From Bostrychus sinensis (Eukaryota > Chordata > Actinopteri > Gobiiformes > Eleotridae), in the NCBI GenBank assembly GCA_020698575.1, contig CM036256.1:13035908-13099907 (forward strand): DNA of 64,000 bases, written 5' to 3'. The notes below the pieces were generated by a model. The model did no database searches, had not been told where the DNA came from, and saw nothing but the letters and a program-made list of their open reading frames with translations. Shown one piece after another: positions 9,471 through 21,066 of the stretch; within the stretch, counting starts at the first letter, position 1; the number at the start of each line of letters is the position of its first letter. Position numbers and translations under genes: made by a program.

Positions 9471-10990
9471 GTCTTACATAGAAATACACTTAAAACATTT
9501 TAGTACAGAACAGCACAAAACAATGTCAACACATAGCTCCCTGCTGCCCCGTTGAAGACAAACTGCAAGGCATCCTGGGCTGCAACTCTGGCTCCTGCAG
9601 AGAAAACCTCTGACTAAAAACACTACCTTATCAAAATAACCTGCAGCAAGCCTAAACACCACTAGAGGGCGTTGTTAGCCTGTTTGTTCTTAAGGGGCAG
9701 CACACTCCCTGCCTGGTATAATGTATTATACCACTACACATCATCTCTATGAAACAACAAGATTACCACTGATATAGGTCACAAATACATGGAGTGCCAT
9801 GCTTAGATAATTTAACTTCAACGTTACGAACTCTAATATCTCGACTAGGCAAAGCTTTAACTACAAGTCCAATAAGCCAGTCCATCCTTTTGGCTTGTGA
9901 GTCTTTAAGCAGGACAACATCCCCCACCTGCAAATTGGCCCTTTCAATATTACACCCCCTCCTGTGTTGTAGTGTTGTTAAATAGTCCATTCTCCACCTT
10001 TTACAGAATGCATCTGCCAGACCCTGAACTCTATTCCAGTGTTTGTTAGACAGATCATGCATGTCAAAGTCTCCTGCAGGTGCAGCAAGTGTGTCCATCT
10101 TCTGTGTCAACAGCATTGATAGTGTGAGAACTGCTGGCAATTCTGGGGCTGAAGATACTGGGACTAAGTGTCTTGAGTTTGTGATCGCAGTAGTGGTGAG
10201 CATTTCATGTGTTAAAGACAACATTTTTGAGTTAAAAGGATTGCATCCAGAATGCGCCTTGCGATGCCAATCATTCTTTCCCACACTCCTCCCACATGAG
10301 AAGAGGGGGGAGGGTTAAATGTCCAAGTGCATTTGTTGAAACTAGCAGTTGTCATAGATTCTATTACTTCAGTATGCAATGCTCTAGTGCTAAGACAGGA
10401 GAAGATAATAGCCCACCTTTTACTTTCAGCATAGCCTCCTCTTGTTCTGGTCAAGTTACAGTCCATGGCCCAAAAACATCTATCCCTACTATTGTGAAAG
10501 ATGGTTCTGGGGTGAGTCTGTCAGTGGGCAAATTTGACATTTGTTGTACTTCTTGCTTACCTCTTAACTTTTTAAAGGTGACACATTTGTGTATGACACT
10601 GGACACAAGTATTTTCCTCCAATCAGCCATAATCCTGCTAACCTTACAGCTCTTTCAGAGAAGTGACGTCCTTGATGAGCAACTTGTTTGTGATAATATC
10701 TCACTAAAAGGGTGGCAACATGACTCTTAGAGATGATGACAGGGTGCTTTTACTCAAAATACAGTTCAGCTGAGGATGTGCATCCACCTACTCTTAATTG
10801 TCCATCTTTGTCCAAAAATGGAGTCAACTTTTGGAGTATGTCTAAGCAGTTTTCCTTTATTTTGGAGACACTTGAGTTCTTTTGCAAAAATGTCTTTCTA
10901 AACAGCCTTTATGATTACTGCTGTTGCATGTACACAGTCTTTGCTTTTGTTTGTGTTATTGCTCAGCTCCCAACACCAGAACATAAACAG
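9470..10990 (-). mobile_element. BEL/Pao LTR retrotransposon remnant
   Basis: The minus strand carries the 3' half of a BEL/Pao polyprotein (see the pol relic inside it). Beyond its end (9770-9470) lies a stretch rich in features of such 3' LTR regions, including CAGAGGTTTTCTCTGCAGGA, though LTR edges cannot be set. No gag, protease or reverse transcriptase was found upstream of about 10.9 kb, so the copy is 5'-truncated. Confidence 0.7.
9775..10870 (-). pseudogene. BEL/Pao pol relic (integrase and C-terminal region)
   Basis: In order on the minus strand: LTPFLDKDGQLRVGG (about 10840-10780), HKQVAHQGRHFSERAVR with the zinc-binding histidines (about 10690-10640), KCQICPLTDS (about 10535-10505), MFFGPWTV (about 10480), then KRWAIIFSCLSTRALHTEVI (10430-10370). 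CTWTFNPPPSSHVGGVWERM follows directly at about 10330-10270, so most of the catalytic core between the two motifs has been deleted. The C-terminal part reads RWRMDYLTTLQ, then NLQVGDVVLLKDSQAKRMDW (about 9940-9880). Stop codons split the frame. These are the diagnostic motifs of BEL/Pao integrases; the element is dead. Confidence 0.85.
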
Positions 10991-10999
10991 TTATCAGAT

Positions 11000-13900
11000 A
11001 ACAAAGTCCAGGTAGTTTTGGGGTGACCAGATAATAATAGACCAAATGTGGGACAAAGTGCAGTAAAGTCTCAGGTGGGCACAAACAAATAAGCCTTATT
11101 TATACACAGCAGGCTAAGTCTTCTCTTCAGACTGAGAAGCTTATTGTTTGTTCATAACTTCTGAACCTGTAGTCTACTGCCTCTCCTGCCCTGAACCCAA
11201 TGTAAAATACATAACATTTTGGAGTAAAATATCTAGAATTGACCATATTCTATTGGTCTCTATCACAGGGAGAAGAAACAGGATGACAGACAGTGATGCA
11301 GAGATCTCACATTGGCACCTGTAAATTTAAAGAAGCATGTTCCACATTTTTCAATAATAAACCGTTTACAAAGTTAAACCTTTATTAATATACTTTAAAA
11401 TTAAGGAGAAAATCTTTAGATGTTTAATATGAACATAAGCCGGATTGTTCCACATTTATAATATGTATTTAATGTATAATTATTTGCAAATATTAAGACC
11501 TAAGGTAGCATCAGCCAGTCCTTAATTTATAAATCAAACAATGCTGGAACGTGAATTATGCTTTGGCCCTGGAGTCCATAAGGTCAACACTGATACCGGA
11601 ACATACACACAACACAATGCATCCATGCACACAAATGCCAAGATACCAAGCAACTGCTCATATATACTCAATTTTAAATTATATTATAACAAATTTGTTA
11701 CCATTATTATACATTATAGCCAGGAAATCCTTTATGGTATCCAGTTGTTTAAAGCGCATTTGACAGGGTGTTTTTTTTTTTTTTTTTTCAAATTCATAAT
11801 TAATCTGCTTTGTTAATACCTGTGTAAAAGGTTAATGTACGTTTTACCATTTGTCAGTATTATACAGAAATAGTCAAAATTGAAGCTTTCTCTCTGTAAA
11901 CGGCGTTATGGATCTGATGTAGATGGAGGGAGAAGTGGAACTTTTGCCTGAATTTAGAACTGGACTTGGAACTTGGAGCGGGACAGTGACAGTGGTCTTT
12001 GCTTTCCCAGGAGCTGGCGTGGGCTCAATAAATGTACACAACAAGTCTTATAGCCTGGCTGGCCATGGATCGAAACTGGTTTAGGCTTTAGAGAGAGACC
12101 GAGTGGGACCACAGCGTGTGTTGAATCATAGAGAAAACTGTAAATCGAGGGCTTGGAAGCTGAGGGGTGTACGTACGATTTTACAAATTTTACAGGGGAC
12201 CCAAAGCAAATTTTTACCAAAACTGAATCAGCTGCTGCTGCCTCAAACTTAACACAATTTTTTATATTTTTGTGTTGCAAAATGCAGAATCTCTTTCAGA
12301 TTCATACTACAACTGTTTAAGTTTGGAATTTTTCATTAAACTTTTTAAAAATGGCAAAAGAAAGTGAGATAGGCCCTTTTGATGCTAACATTTCCCCAGT
12401 GAACGTAGAGAATAAACATATAAAACTTGAGTGTATATAAGTCTCCTTATCTACTAAACTTATAATAAAGTCTGTTATTCTGCTTGAGAGTTAATACTTT
12501 ACATTCTGTTTTATAAATCCACATAACTAACTATAAAACACAGTTTTATTCATATCTGTGTATTTTGTAAATACAGATTAGTTCATTTATGTTATTTTAC
12601 ATTACTATTTTATGTATACACCAAATGACCAAAGCAATTTCCCAATGATGGGAAACATTTTAGTATAAAATCACTGAGTGATGCTTCCATTTCTGATTGT
12701 AACAACATGAAACTTGCTGCTGCCTCCTGGCCAAGACACTTGCGAAATAGATTTTTATTCTATATAAGACTCATCGACTTAAATAAAGGTTAAATATACC
12801 TGAATACATATTTATTACATTATACATATTTATTTTTACAATATTTATTGTTATAGTTAAACAGTGTTTTACTCTGTAAAATACTGCTGTGAGAAGGTTC
12901 TACAGTGATTTGCTCAGTGTCAAAAACGTATGTGAACTTACGCATTTTTGGCACAAAAAATAATAATAATAATAAAATAAAATAAAAAACACTTTTACCA
13001 TTATGTCTTTTAGTTTTTCTTAAATTACATCTTATGGGTCATCATTTAAGTTCTGTCCTTTTGCCACTGAAAAGATCTCAGTGAGATCTTTTATTTGATA
13101 ATACTCATATTCATCCAAAATGGCCTCCAAGCCCTCGAAATTGCACTTACGTTTTAGTAGAACTCAGTAGCTGTTCAAAACAGTAAATAATCATCTAAAG
13201 TTTATTCAGTCTTAACATACAATGTTAAACTGTTGTGGCCCACCATTTCTATAACTACATGTGTAGCATTAAAATAAAAATAAAAAAGTTACATAGCTTT
13301 TAGCTTATATGCTATTTTTAGACAATATTTGCTACATAAAAGAAAATGGCTAAATGATTATAGACTTGCTAATGTTATCTAACCAGGCTCGGATATTACT
13401 TACATGTGGTTGACTGGTTGTCAGTTACCAAAACAGTCTTTATTATTTATACTTTTCAATGATTGGTGTCCTCCATTAAAAATGAAAAATGGTCTGTTTA
13501 CTCGAGACTTTGTTTACAACACTAAAAGGGTCTAGTACTTTTTCTGATTTCCTTTATGTACAGTAGTGAAAAGAAAACATCCCTAAAATGAATACTACAT
13601 TTATTCTCAATTAACATTTTTTTGTTTTAGTTTTTAGTTTTACTCAAGTATTTTTAATTCATTACTTTTATTTCTCATTTAGCTAATTCTTTTAAGTAAT
13701 GTTACTCTTAGGGGAGAAGATTAGAATATAAATACTGAGTACTTCTTCTACCTATGACCGTTCCAAAATCATTTCTTTATTCCCTCATTTCATAGTTAAC
13801 CAAACGTTTAATTTATCCATTTCAAACTCACAAACCACTACAAACAGCTTTCATTTGTGTATTTACACACATTGTCACACTGTGGCATGTGCTACAAATA

Positions 13901-14205
13901 TATCCCTGACCTTAAGTCCGTTTTAATCTGTGGTTTTACATGACATGACTTCTTTCAGAAACTCATCAAGGGACATTACTCCATGCACACAATCTCGGAT
14001 GAATCCACGTCTGTCGCTCCCGTCTTGGCCTCCCTGCATCTCTCCCACAGACGCTAAGACCTAGGGCTTAATCTGGCCTAAGCTGGTGCAGTAAAGCAGG
14101 GAGGAATCAGGACTACAGCCTCACATTGTCCTAATCCTCCTCTGCCCTTCTGCCTTGTCAAAACACTTCTTATTCATGTATTTTGTGACTATATCTCACT
14201 ATGCT
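11000..14205. other. Intergenic AT-rich stretch
   Basis: Mostly AT-rich sequence without a supported gene. At 11026-11110 GGTGACCAGATAA and GTGGGACAAAGTG recall the hAT-type MITE at 17425, but no second end was found. A short poly-T lies at 11769-11789. Open frames of 70-108 codons at 11541-11816 and 11954-12280 show no family features. Confidence 0.4.
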
Positions 14206-14259
14206 TCACAATAGACCCTTAATGGACCTGGAGGAAGAAGTTACAAGTGTGGATTTCTT

Positions 14260-14514
14260 ATGATTGTCAGCAGATTCGGGGGCAGCGGCAGTGGCGGTGG
14301 CAGCGCGAGGTTTCATGGTCGGAGCATGCCATGTATTAGAGCGGTGAGCCAGTGGGAAGTCAGGCCCACGTTCACGGTGCGGCGGGTGCGCCACACGAAG
14401 ACCCTGATGTGGCAGAGGATGAGGGGGCTGGCCCGGGCCTGCCAGCGGAGCGTGGGGTACGCCGTCAACTACAATGACCCGGACCGAGAGGAGCAGGAGA
14501 TTGTGTGCCTTGAG
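14260..14514 (+). CDS. Candidate alternative first coding exon of rgs20 (long isoform)
   Basis: An 85-codon open frame in a GC-rich island, unlike the AT-rich DNA around it. It starts at an ATG at 14260, or at a later one at 14326 that begins MPCIRAVSQW. It is rich in arginine (TFTVRRVRHTK, GLARACQRSVGY) and ends DREEQEIVCLE just before a GTATGG donor. The frame closes in phase 0. The rgs20 exon with the first known ATG starts after an acceptor at 27896 with CCC ATG GGA, also phase 0, so joining gives ...VCLE-PMGSERM. Mammalian RGS20 has long isoforms made by upstream exons joined at this same point. I do not recognise the sequence itself; an independent small gene remains possible. Upstream DNA (13.95-14.15 kb) is also GC-richer and may be 5'UTR or promoter. 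Confidence 0.45.
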
Positions 14515-15029
14515 GTATGGACACAGTACAAATATTACAGATATTTTTGTACAAATTCACTCATACTTTCATTCAATGTCAGAAATAATGGCCTTTCAAA
14601 TGTAAAGTTCAAAAGTTTACATCTCGATGCCTATTTTAATGTCAGCATACAAGTTTTCAATACAGACACATATTTACTATTACACCATGTGAACGTTACT
14701 TTTCTGTCACTGTAGGAAATTAATGTACTGTATGCAGTGCTGTGCTATGGTAGCATATACTATACTATTATAAATCTAGTATGGAGACTGGTCTAGGAAC
14801 AATTAGTCAATGTCTTGAGGTGCTCACTTCTACATTGTTCTGGACAGAGAGGAACAAGTCTTCATATGGACACAGTAAAAACAATTTGTATTACACCCCC
14901 AAATTTAAGTCATTCAGTGATGTTCAGAGTTGTGTTAATGTAAGATTCGGTCTTGTCCATATGTCTGTAAAAAGGATGATAGCAGACAATTACAATTGCA
15001 CCACTGCCTGTCTTACTGTGGTGTCTCTC

Positions 15030-15210
15030 TGGCTTCCTCCCACCATGTTAGGACAATTGGGGAATGTAAATTGTCCAAACGTGGATGAACATGAGACTAA
15101 ATGGCTGTCAGTCTGTGTGTGGCAGCTCCACCACCAGCGCTGTCCGGGGCGTTTACCGCCTAAGGCCCGTAGTTGCTGGGATGAACTCCAGCTGCCGACC
15201 TTAATGAATT
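15030..15210 (+). repeat. SINE family 1 fragment
   Basis: Plus-strand fragment: CTGGCTTCCTCCCACCATGT, then GGCTGTCAGTCTGTG, GCTGTCCGGGGCGTTTACCG, CCTAAGGCCCGTAGTTGCTG and GGGATGAACTCCAGC. These match the family 1 body and 3' part; the tRNA-like head is missing. Confidence 0.7.
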
Positions 15211-15250
15211 TGTAATTCTGTAGCATCAAGCATGGCCTTACGCACCACAG

Positions 15251-15292
15251 AGGTCACAGAGGTCACAGAGGTCACAGAGGTCACAGAGGTCT
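15251..15292 (+). promoter_or_regulatory. Array of AGGTCA half-sites spaced as DR3
   Basis: AGGTCA occurs at 15251, 15260, 15269 and 15278, with AGGTCT at 15287, each separated by CAG. A 9-bp period gives direct repeats with 3-bp spacing, the arrangement bound by vitamin D and thyroid hormone receptor heterodimers with RXR. It may equally be a simple 9-bp microsatellite. Confidence 0.3.
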
Positions 15293-15295
15293 AGA

Positions 15296-16012
15296 CCTCA
15301 GTATTTTTCTATTGCTAGACTAAAGCAGGACTAAACAAGGACTAAACCAGGTCTAAACCAGGATTAAACAAGAAAAAATACTATAAACCAGGACTTATTT
15401 AGACAGGACTAGATCAAGACAGGACTAGATCAAGCACTAAACCAGGACTAAACAAGGAATAAACCAGTACTAAACAAGGTCTAAACCAGGTCTATATGAG
15501 GTCTAAACAAGGACTAAACCAGGACTAAACAAGGAATAAACCAGTACTAAACAAGGTCTAAACCAGGTCTATATGAGGTCTAAACAAGGACTAAACCAGG
15601 ACTAAACCATGACTAAACCAGGTCTAAACAAGGACTAAACCAAATATATTTCAGGACTAAACCAGGACTAAACCAGGTCTACACAAGGACTAAACCAGGT
15701 CTACACAAGGACTAAACCAGGTCTACACAAGGACTAAACCAGGTCTAAAACAGGATTAAACAAGAAAAAATACTTTAAATCAGGACTTGTTTAGGAAAAA
15801 GACAGAACTAAATCAAGACTAAACTAGGTCTAAACCAGGACTAAATCAAGACTAAACCAGGTCTAAACCAGGACTAAATCAAGACTAAACCAGGTCTAAA
15901 CCAGGACTAAATCAAGACTAAACCAGGTCTAAGCCAGGACTAAATCAAGAATAAATCAGATCTAAACCAGGTCTATATTAGGACTAAACCAGGACTAAAC
16001 CAGGACTGAACT
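15296..16012 (+). repeat. 11-bp minisatellite (ACTAAACCAGG)n with higher-order repeats
   Basis: About 700 bp built from 11-bp units such as ACTAAACCAGG, TCTAAACCAGG and ACTAAACAAGG. Higher-order repeats are visible: AAGGAATAAACCAGTACTAA recurs at 15454 and 15531 (77 bp, 7 units), CTAAATCAAG at 15841, 15874 and 15907 (33 bp, 3 units), and ACCAGGTCTACACAAGGACT at a 22-bp period near 15670-15740. Similar 11-mers occur at 26335-26375, 28705-28800 and 35050-35105. It lies in the putative long-isoform intron of rgs20. Confidence 0.92.
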
Positions 16013-17424
16013 GGTCGTCAACATGATACTGACCTCAGTAACAGTCAATTTATGGTACAATATCAAGTTGGAAAGGCTGTATTATTGTACATGAGGAAAC
16101 CAGAAAGCTTTTAAAGATAAGTTCAGTTTATTGAGAAGGAGTGGGATTTAATAAGGTTGCACTTCTTTCCACTCTTTTTTTTTTTTTTTTTTTGAGCATG
16201 TAAAACACTTGCTTAGTTATGATCAATGTAATATTTTTGACTTTTCTCTTGTTTTCATATGACATACTTATATTGTCAAATGTGCATGCTCAAAATAAAT
16301 GTTAGAAACAAAAAATGTCACTACTAAAGGCATTTTCCATACAAGAATATAATGCAAAAGTTAGCTAACTGGCCAAAGCATTATTCACAGTCAGTATTTT
16401 GCAAAATTAGTCATATATAACTTATTTTGAAAGAAAAGACAATGTACTATTAGAGTATTGACACCAGACGCATATACATTTTTACACCAATACATACAAA
16501 TGAATTCCTTTATCTCTGTAGGAACTGTAAATACTGTAGGCCTTTAGCTAAAGCTATCCTACTTTACTATCAGTGTTTTAGAAATATACTTATAATTATT
16601 ATTTTGGAAACAGATGGCAACATACTAACACAGCAGCCCCATATATATACAGTAAGTAAACAATATAAAGCTATAGAAAATACATTCATAAACTGTACAT
16701 TTATAGCAAAGGGATTTTATGATTTCGTCAAATAATTTTCATGTAATAATGGCAATGGAAAATCCTTTATACAAACATTGAAGTTGACTGACATCGCGGG
16801 ATGTTTTGGACCTTGCCAAATCTCTATTTCGGGAAGTACTTCCTGTCTGAACGAGGCTTAAGTAGATTAAAGAAGATGTTGTTTCCTAAAATAGTCTGAT
16901 ACAAGTCAATAGAAATCCAAACAGAGTAGTAGAGCAGAGTACACACAGAAGGTGTACTGAATTTCACAGCATGCACTACAGACTTGCAATTAATGTAACA
17001 TTATAGGCCATGGATTTATGAATAGATAATAGGTTTCTAAAAATAGACTGAAAGATCTCATGTTGTTCTGAGGGCAGGCTCCTTCTAGGAAAAAGGATAA
17101 ATAATAAAGATTTCCAATGGTGCTTTGCTGCGAGGGAAGCAAGGTTCCTACTGCCAGGAGCCAGAGCTGTGCGGGAGAGGGCTGAAGTTACTCTGAGTAA
17201 AAGTACTCAGACAAAATTATTAATAGATAATAAAAATTTAAAGTATAAAAGTTAAACAGTATTGGATATAAATTTGCCAGTATGGTAAACCTATTATTAC
17301 TACTACTACAATCCCTAAATCTGTAATTTAAATCTCTCAAATCAAACCAAGAAACTTCTGATTGCAAGTCAAGTTCACTTTTCCACCGAGGTCAAAAAAT
17401 ACTTTTACTTATTTGACTTGAGTA
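16013..17424. other. AT-rich stretch, no gene seen
   Basis: A short poly-T (16175-16193) and otherwise unremarkable AT-rich sequence. No coding frame longer than about 60 codons was found. Confidence 0.45.
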
Positions 17425-17949
17425 TAGGGTGACCACCTGTCCCACTTTTGGTTGTACTGCACAGCCATTTAGTCCTTGATCACAGTGATTAAGATAAAGT
17501 CCCTCCATTTCATTGGTGCTCAGTGGATTTTATAAAAGTGAGATTCAAGTTAAGAAAAACAAGGTCAGGTCAGTATCCCTTGTGAAAATTTAGAATAAAT
17601 ATTTGTGGGCGTCCTGTTGGGTTGTTTGAGGATAGGGCTTTCCATGGAGCTGTGAGCTGGTGTTGGCTACTGGATTATTTTGAAAATATTCAAACTGAGA
17701 GCTTAGATTTTTTTATTCCAACAAATAAAGTTTCAGTAAAGACATTACTTTGCAAAATATATGTTTTTTTTTTGTATGTGTGATAAAAACAGCACATCAT
17801 TTGATTTATAGGCCCTAAACTATAGCAACTTTTATCGCAGTAAGTTAAATTTGTAAATCAAAACATTTATTTCTCGAGTCTGTCCCACTTTGTCCCACCA
17901 TATTGCACAAATTATCCCACTTTTTGTATTTTTTGAGGTGGTCACCCTG
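17425..17949. mobile_element. hAT-type MITE, TIR CAGGGTGACCACC
   Basis: Left end TAGGGTGACCACC and right end GGTGGTCACCCTG are inverted repeats differing only in the outermost base. Flanks are CTTGAGTA (17417-17424) and TTTGAGTA (17950-17957), an 8-bp target duplication with one change. The 525-bp interior has no transposase. Eight-bp duplications and CAGGG-type ends are typical of hAT elements. Confidence 0.8.
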
Positions 17950-18479
17950 TTTGAGTAAAAGTAACATTTGACACAAAAAACATCTCAAGTAAGTAAAAGA
18001 ATGCTTTACAATATGTGCTCAGAAGTAATAACATGACTAAAAGTATCTCGTTACTCTGCACAAGGCAGGACTTCCAGGAGGAAGAGGAAATGCAATTAAG
18101 GTCATTGACACAGCTACAGACAGAAGATAAATATAGAAGTCAGGCTGAATTGTACCAAATACAGTAACAGTGCTGTCTTTACAAATTAAACAGATTAATG
18201 ATGGTTCAAGACAAAACAGATGAAGTAGTAACTACTGGATTGTAGGATAATTGTACATAATACAACTATTTACATTTGTGATGTTTAACAGTGTTTTTTA
18301 CATTATAATACAGAAAATTAACTGGTAAATGAAGCAATCTGAGGAGATTTTTCTCTGTAAACCAAATGTCACTACAATGTATTTGGCAATTGAACTCTTG
18401 TTTATGCATGAGGGCTGTTTTTGAGAGTGATGCTTAAATATACAGAAACATATCTACATTGTTATATTACATTTTTTAT

Positions 18480-18820
18480 TTGTATTTAATCTTTATTTAC
18501 CCAGGAATATCTTTTGCAGAGGAGTGCCTCGGGCCCCATGGAGGTCTTATTGTACATTTTCTTAGAGGCAGGAGAAACCTTGGATTCCGACCCGGGACCT
18601 TCTTGCTATAAAGTGACAGTGCTGACCACTTTGCCATGGTGCCACCCAGTGACAAAATAATATAGCTTATATAGATGACATGACATACTGTAGGTGAACT
18701 GGTGAACCTAAAAGGCCTTAGTGGAAATAAGTAAATGTGGCAGTCAATGGTTGTCTGTCAGTGTTTAATAAGTCAGCTCTGCAACTAACTGGCTTTTGAC
18801 CCGGCTGTACCCTGCCTTAG
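18480..18820. repeat. Two SINE-like fragments in opposite orientation
   Basis: 18530-18650 (GACCCGGGACCTTCTTGCTA, then GTGACAGTGCTGACCACTTT) is a minus-oriented tRNA-like head. 18735-18830 (AATGGTTGTCTGTCAGTG, then GTACCCTGCCTTAGGCCCAT) is a plus-oriented body and tail of family 1. They are old and partial. Confidence 0.6.
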
Positions 18821-19269
18821 GCCCATAGTTTTGACAAAATAGTGATGTGTTGACCATACTACATCAAATATAAAATAATAATAATAATGATAGTAAAAAA
18901 TAATATGCCAACTTTGTCTTGAAAAGCCATATTAATAGCATGAATGGCTAATTTCTGGACAGACATTAACCAGATATGAGACGGTGAAAGCTGATTTTCA
19001 TTAAAGCTATAATAAACTGCAACAACACACACTGATATAAGACCAACACCATCCAGTTCTGCCATTATCCCCTTCAAAAACAAACTTAGCTGAACTATTT
19101 AAAAAAAAAAAATGCAGAGGGCCATTAGTGCAGCTTTTGGAGAAGTGTGAGGATTACAGATTACTAGGCCTTTAAAAGTATCCTGTATCCTTGGCTTGCT
19201 TTGGTTGTAATCTGTCCAATTTGCATACATGATACGTGCAGTGCGTGGTACAAAGGCCTAAATCGCTGT

Positions 19270-19360
19270 TCAGGACAAACAGAAATGGGACAGGGGTCAC
19301 TCTTGCACTGTGAGATAGGGCCCTGGCGGAGTGCTTCTAGCTTGATTTAGCTTGACTCAT
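19270..19360 (+). repeat. SINE family 2 fragment
   Basis: CACTGTGAGATAGGGCCCTG, then GCGGAGTGCTTCTAG, matches the 3' part of the copies at 32455-32575 and 56961-57110. Confidence 0.5.
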
Positions 19361-20345
19361 TCAATGTATGATCTGTCACGTCTTAAAGATCGGATACACA
19401 ATTCACTGAGGGACTTTGGCTTCATAATTTTGTCGTCTTCGCCTTCAGAGTCCTCCCAGATGTCAAGTGCGAACCTCTGAGGTGTCATGACCCACTCTCT
19501 CCATGTCCAGCCCATAAGTGGACATTGTACTGTATTACTCCCCTATACTTAAAGCAGTGATTTCAATTCTCTTAATCACACTGTGGAAAGACTTACACAT
19601 GACTCTCAGTCCAGATGTGAAGAAGTGTGGCCCCACCCCCTTGCTTTTGTGCATGAACCAGGAAATCTGCGTCCTGTTTAGCAAATGATCAAAGTATAAT
19701 GTCTTTGCACATTCAAGGCTATTTTTATGGGTCGCTGTTGCATAACGAGAGCACAGAGGAGGAAGGTGTTAAATGAAGTGTTGTGAATTAAGTCACATGT
19801 TAGAGAAATAAATATGTATGTATATATGGTCAGGATATCACATGGAGGTGTGGGGGGGGCATCTAAAGCAGCCATTTACAAAGCAGAGAGAAGGGTTTTC
19901 AGTGCGTGAAGAGGATCAGATTAAACAACAATGCACAAACCACAAACCAGTGTACTCTTTGTGCTTGTCCCAAGCCCAGATGAAGAGAGAGGGTTTCGCC
20001 AGTAAGGCCATGTGACGTAAAACTTATGCCAAATCAATATTCAGTTCAATTTTATTATCCAGTATCACAACAACAGTTTCCTCAAAGGGATTTACAGGAA
20101 TAGACTTAAACAAACAAATAAATAGTCAAACAGGCAAATAGACTGTCCCAGGACATCTCCTGCCCTTAGACTGTGGAAAAACTAGGAAAACTAAGCCATG
20201 GGAAAAGAGAAACCTCAGGGAAAACCACATGAACATCCACTCCCACTCCCAGGACGGACAGGATCAGAATCAGTATCGGTGAGAGGTTCACATCACTTGG
20301 GATTTGCTCTAGTTCTTGGTGCAACACAAAATAAAATAAAATATG

Positions 20346-20411
<66 letters not shown>
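20346..20411. repeat. (ATA)n microsatellite
   Basis: About 22 uninterrupted trinucleotide units. The poly-isoleucine frame it creates on the minus strand is not a gene. Confidence 0.95.
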
Positions 20412-20559
20412 CATGCATGAAACAATATTAAAAAGTAAAATAAAATATACTATAAATGGACTTTAATTCAAAAAATATATTACAGATCTGAACAAAACAA
20501 TCTGCTTAAGTTATGTGTATTCACAAAATAATATAAAAGTATAAAATCTATCCAAGATG

Positions 20560-20650
20560 TGTCCAGGAGGGGGTGAGGTTAGGAAGAATGTACAAATCAC
20601 TGCACTAGGAGGCAGATGATTTACTGTGACGAACCCAGGACAGAAAAAGA
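20560..20650 (+). repeat. Retroposon 3'-end fragment
   Basis: CACTAGGAGGCAGATGATTT, then ACTGTGACGAACCC, resembles 60050-60230 and 63690-63775, which carry the fuller tail (AGGGCATCTAGTGTAAAA) typical of fish LINE ends. Confidence 0.45.
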
Positions 20651-20827
20651 CAACAAGAAAGAGGTGCACAGCCAGAATACAAATCTGTATTGTATTGTTG
20701 TTGTGTCTTTCCAAAAAGATGGGTTAGGACACAAAAGTGGGCCATGAGGAAAAATATAATGTTCCTCTTATTTAAAGGCTAAATATTGTATTGATTACAT
20801 GAAATTGTGAAACAGATTACAATGGTT

Positions 20828-21066
20828 ACAGGGGTGGTTTTAGCTCAGTTGGTAGAGATGCTCGCCCACTATCCCAAAGGTTGGTGGTTCAATCGCCACT
20901 CCCACCATTGCATACTGTCATTGTGTCCTTGGGCAAGACACTTAACCCACCTTTCCTCCAGTGTCAGTGCTGATGTATGAATGGGGGAATTGTTCCTTGA
21001 TGTAAAGCACTTTGAGTATCCATGGAGGTAGAAAAGTGTTGTATAAATGTGACCATTTACCATTTA
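20828..21066 (+). repeat. tRNA-derived SINE (family 3) with L2-type tail
   Basis: A tRNA-like head with box A (TTAGCTCAGTTGGTAGAG) and box B (GGTGGTTCAATCGCC) is followed by TTGGGCAAGACACTTAACCC. The tail is GATGTAAAGCACTTTGAGTA, then TAGAAAAGTGTTGTATAAAT, the tail type shared with L2-mobilised vertebrate SINEs. It is nearly complete. Confidence 0.85.

Noticed and set aside
15230..16012. CRISPR-like array of regularly spaced repeats
   Set aside because: It is a vertebrate minisatellite with contiguous 11-bp units and no unique spacers.
20166..20414. Poly-isoleucine frame on the minus strand
   Set aside because: Produced by the (ATA)n microsatellite.
20828..20910. Functional tRNA gene
   Set aside because: Box A and box B are recognisable but the cloverleaf arms do not pair and a SINE body with an L2-type tail follows.
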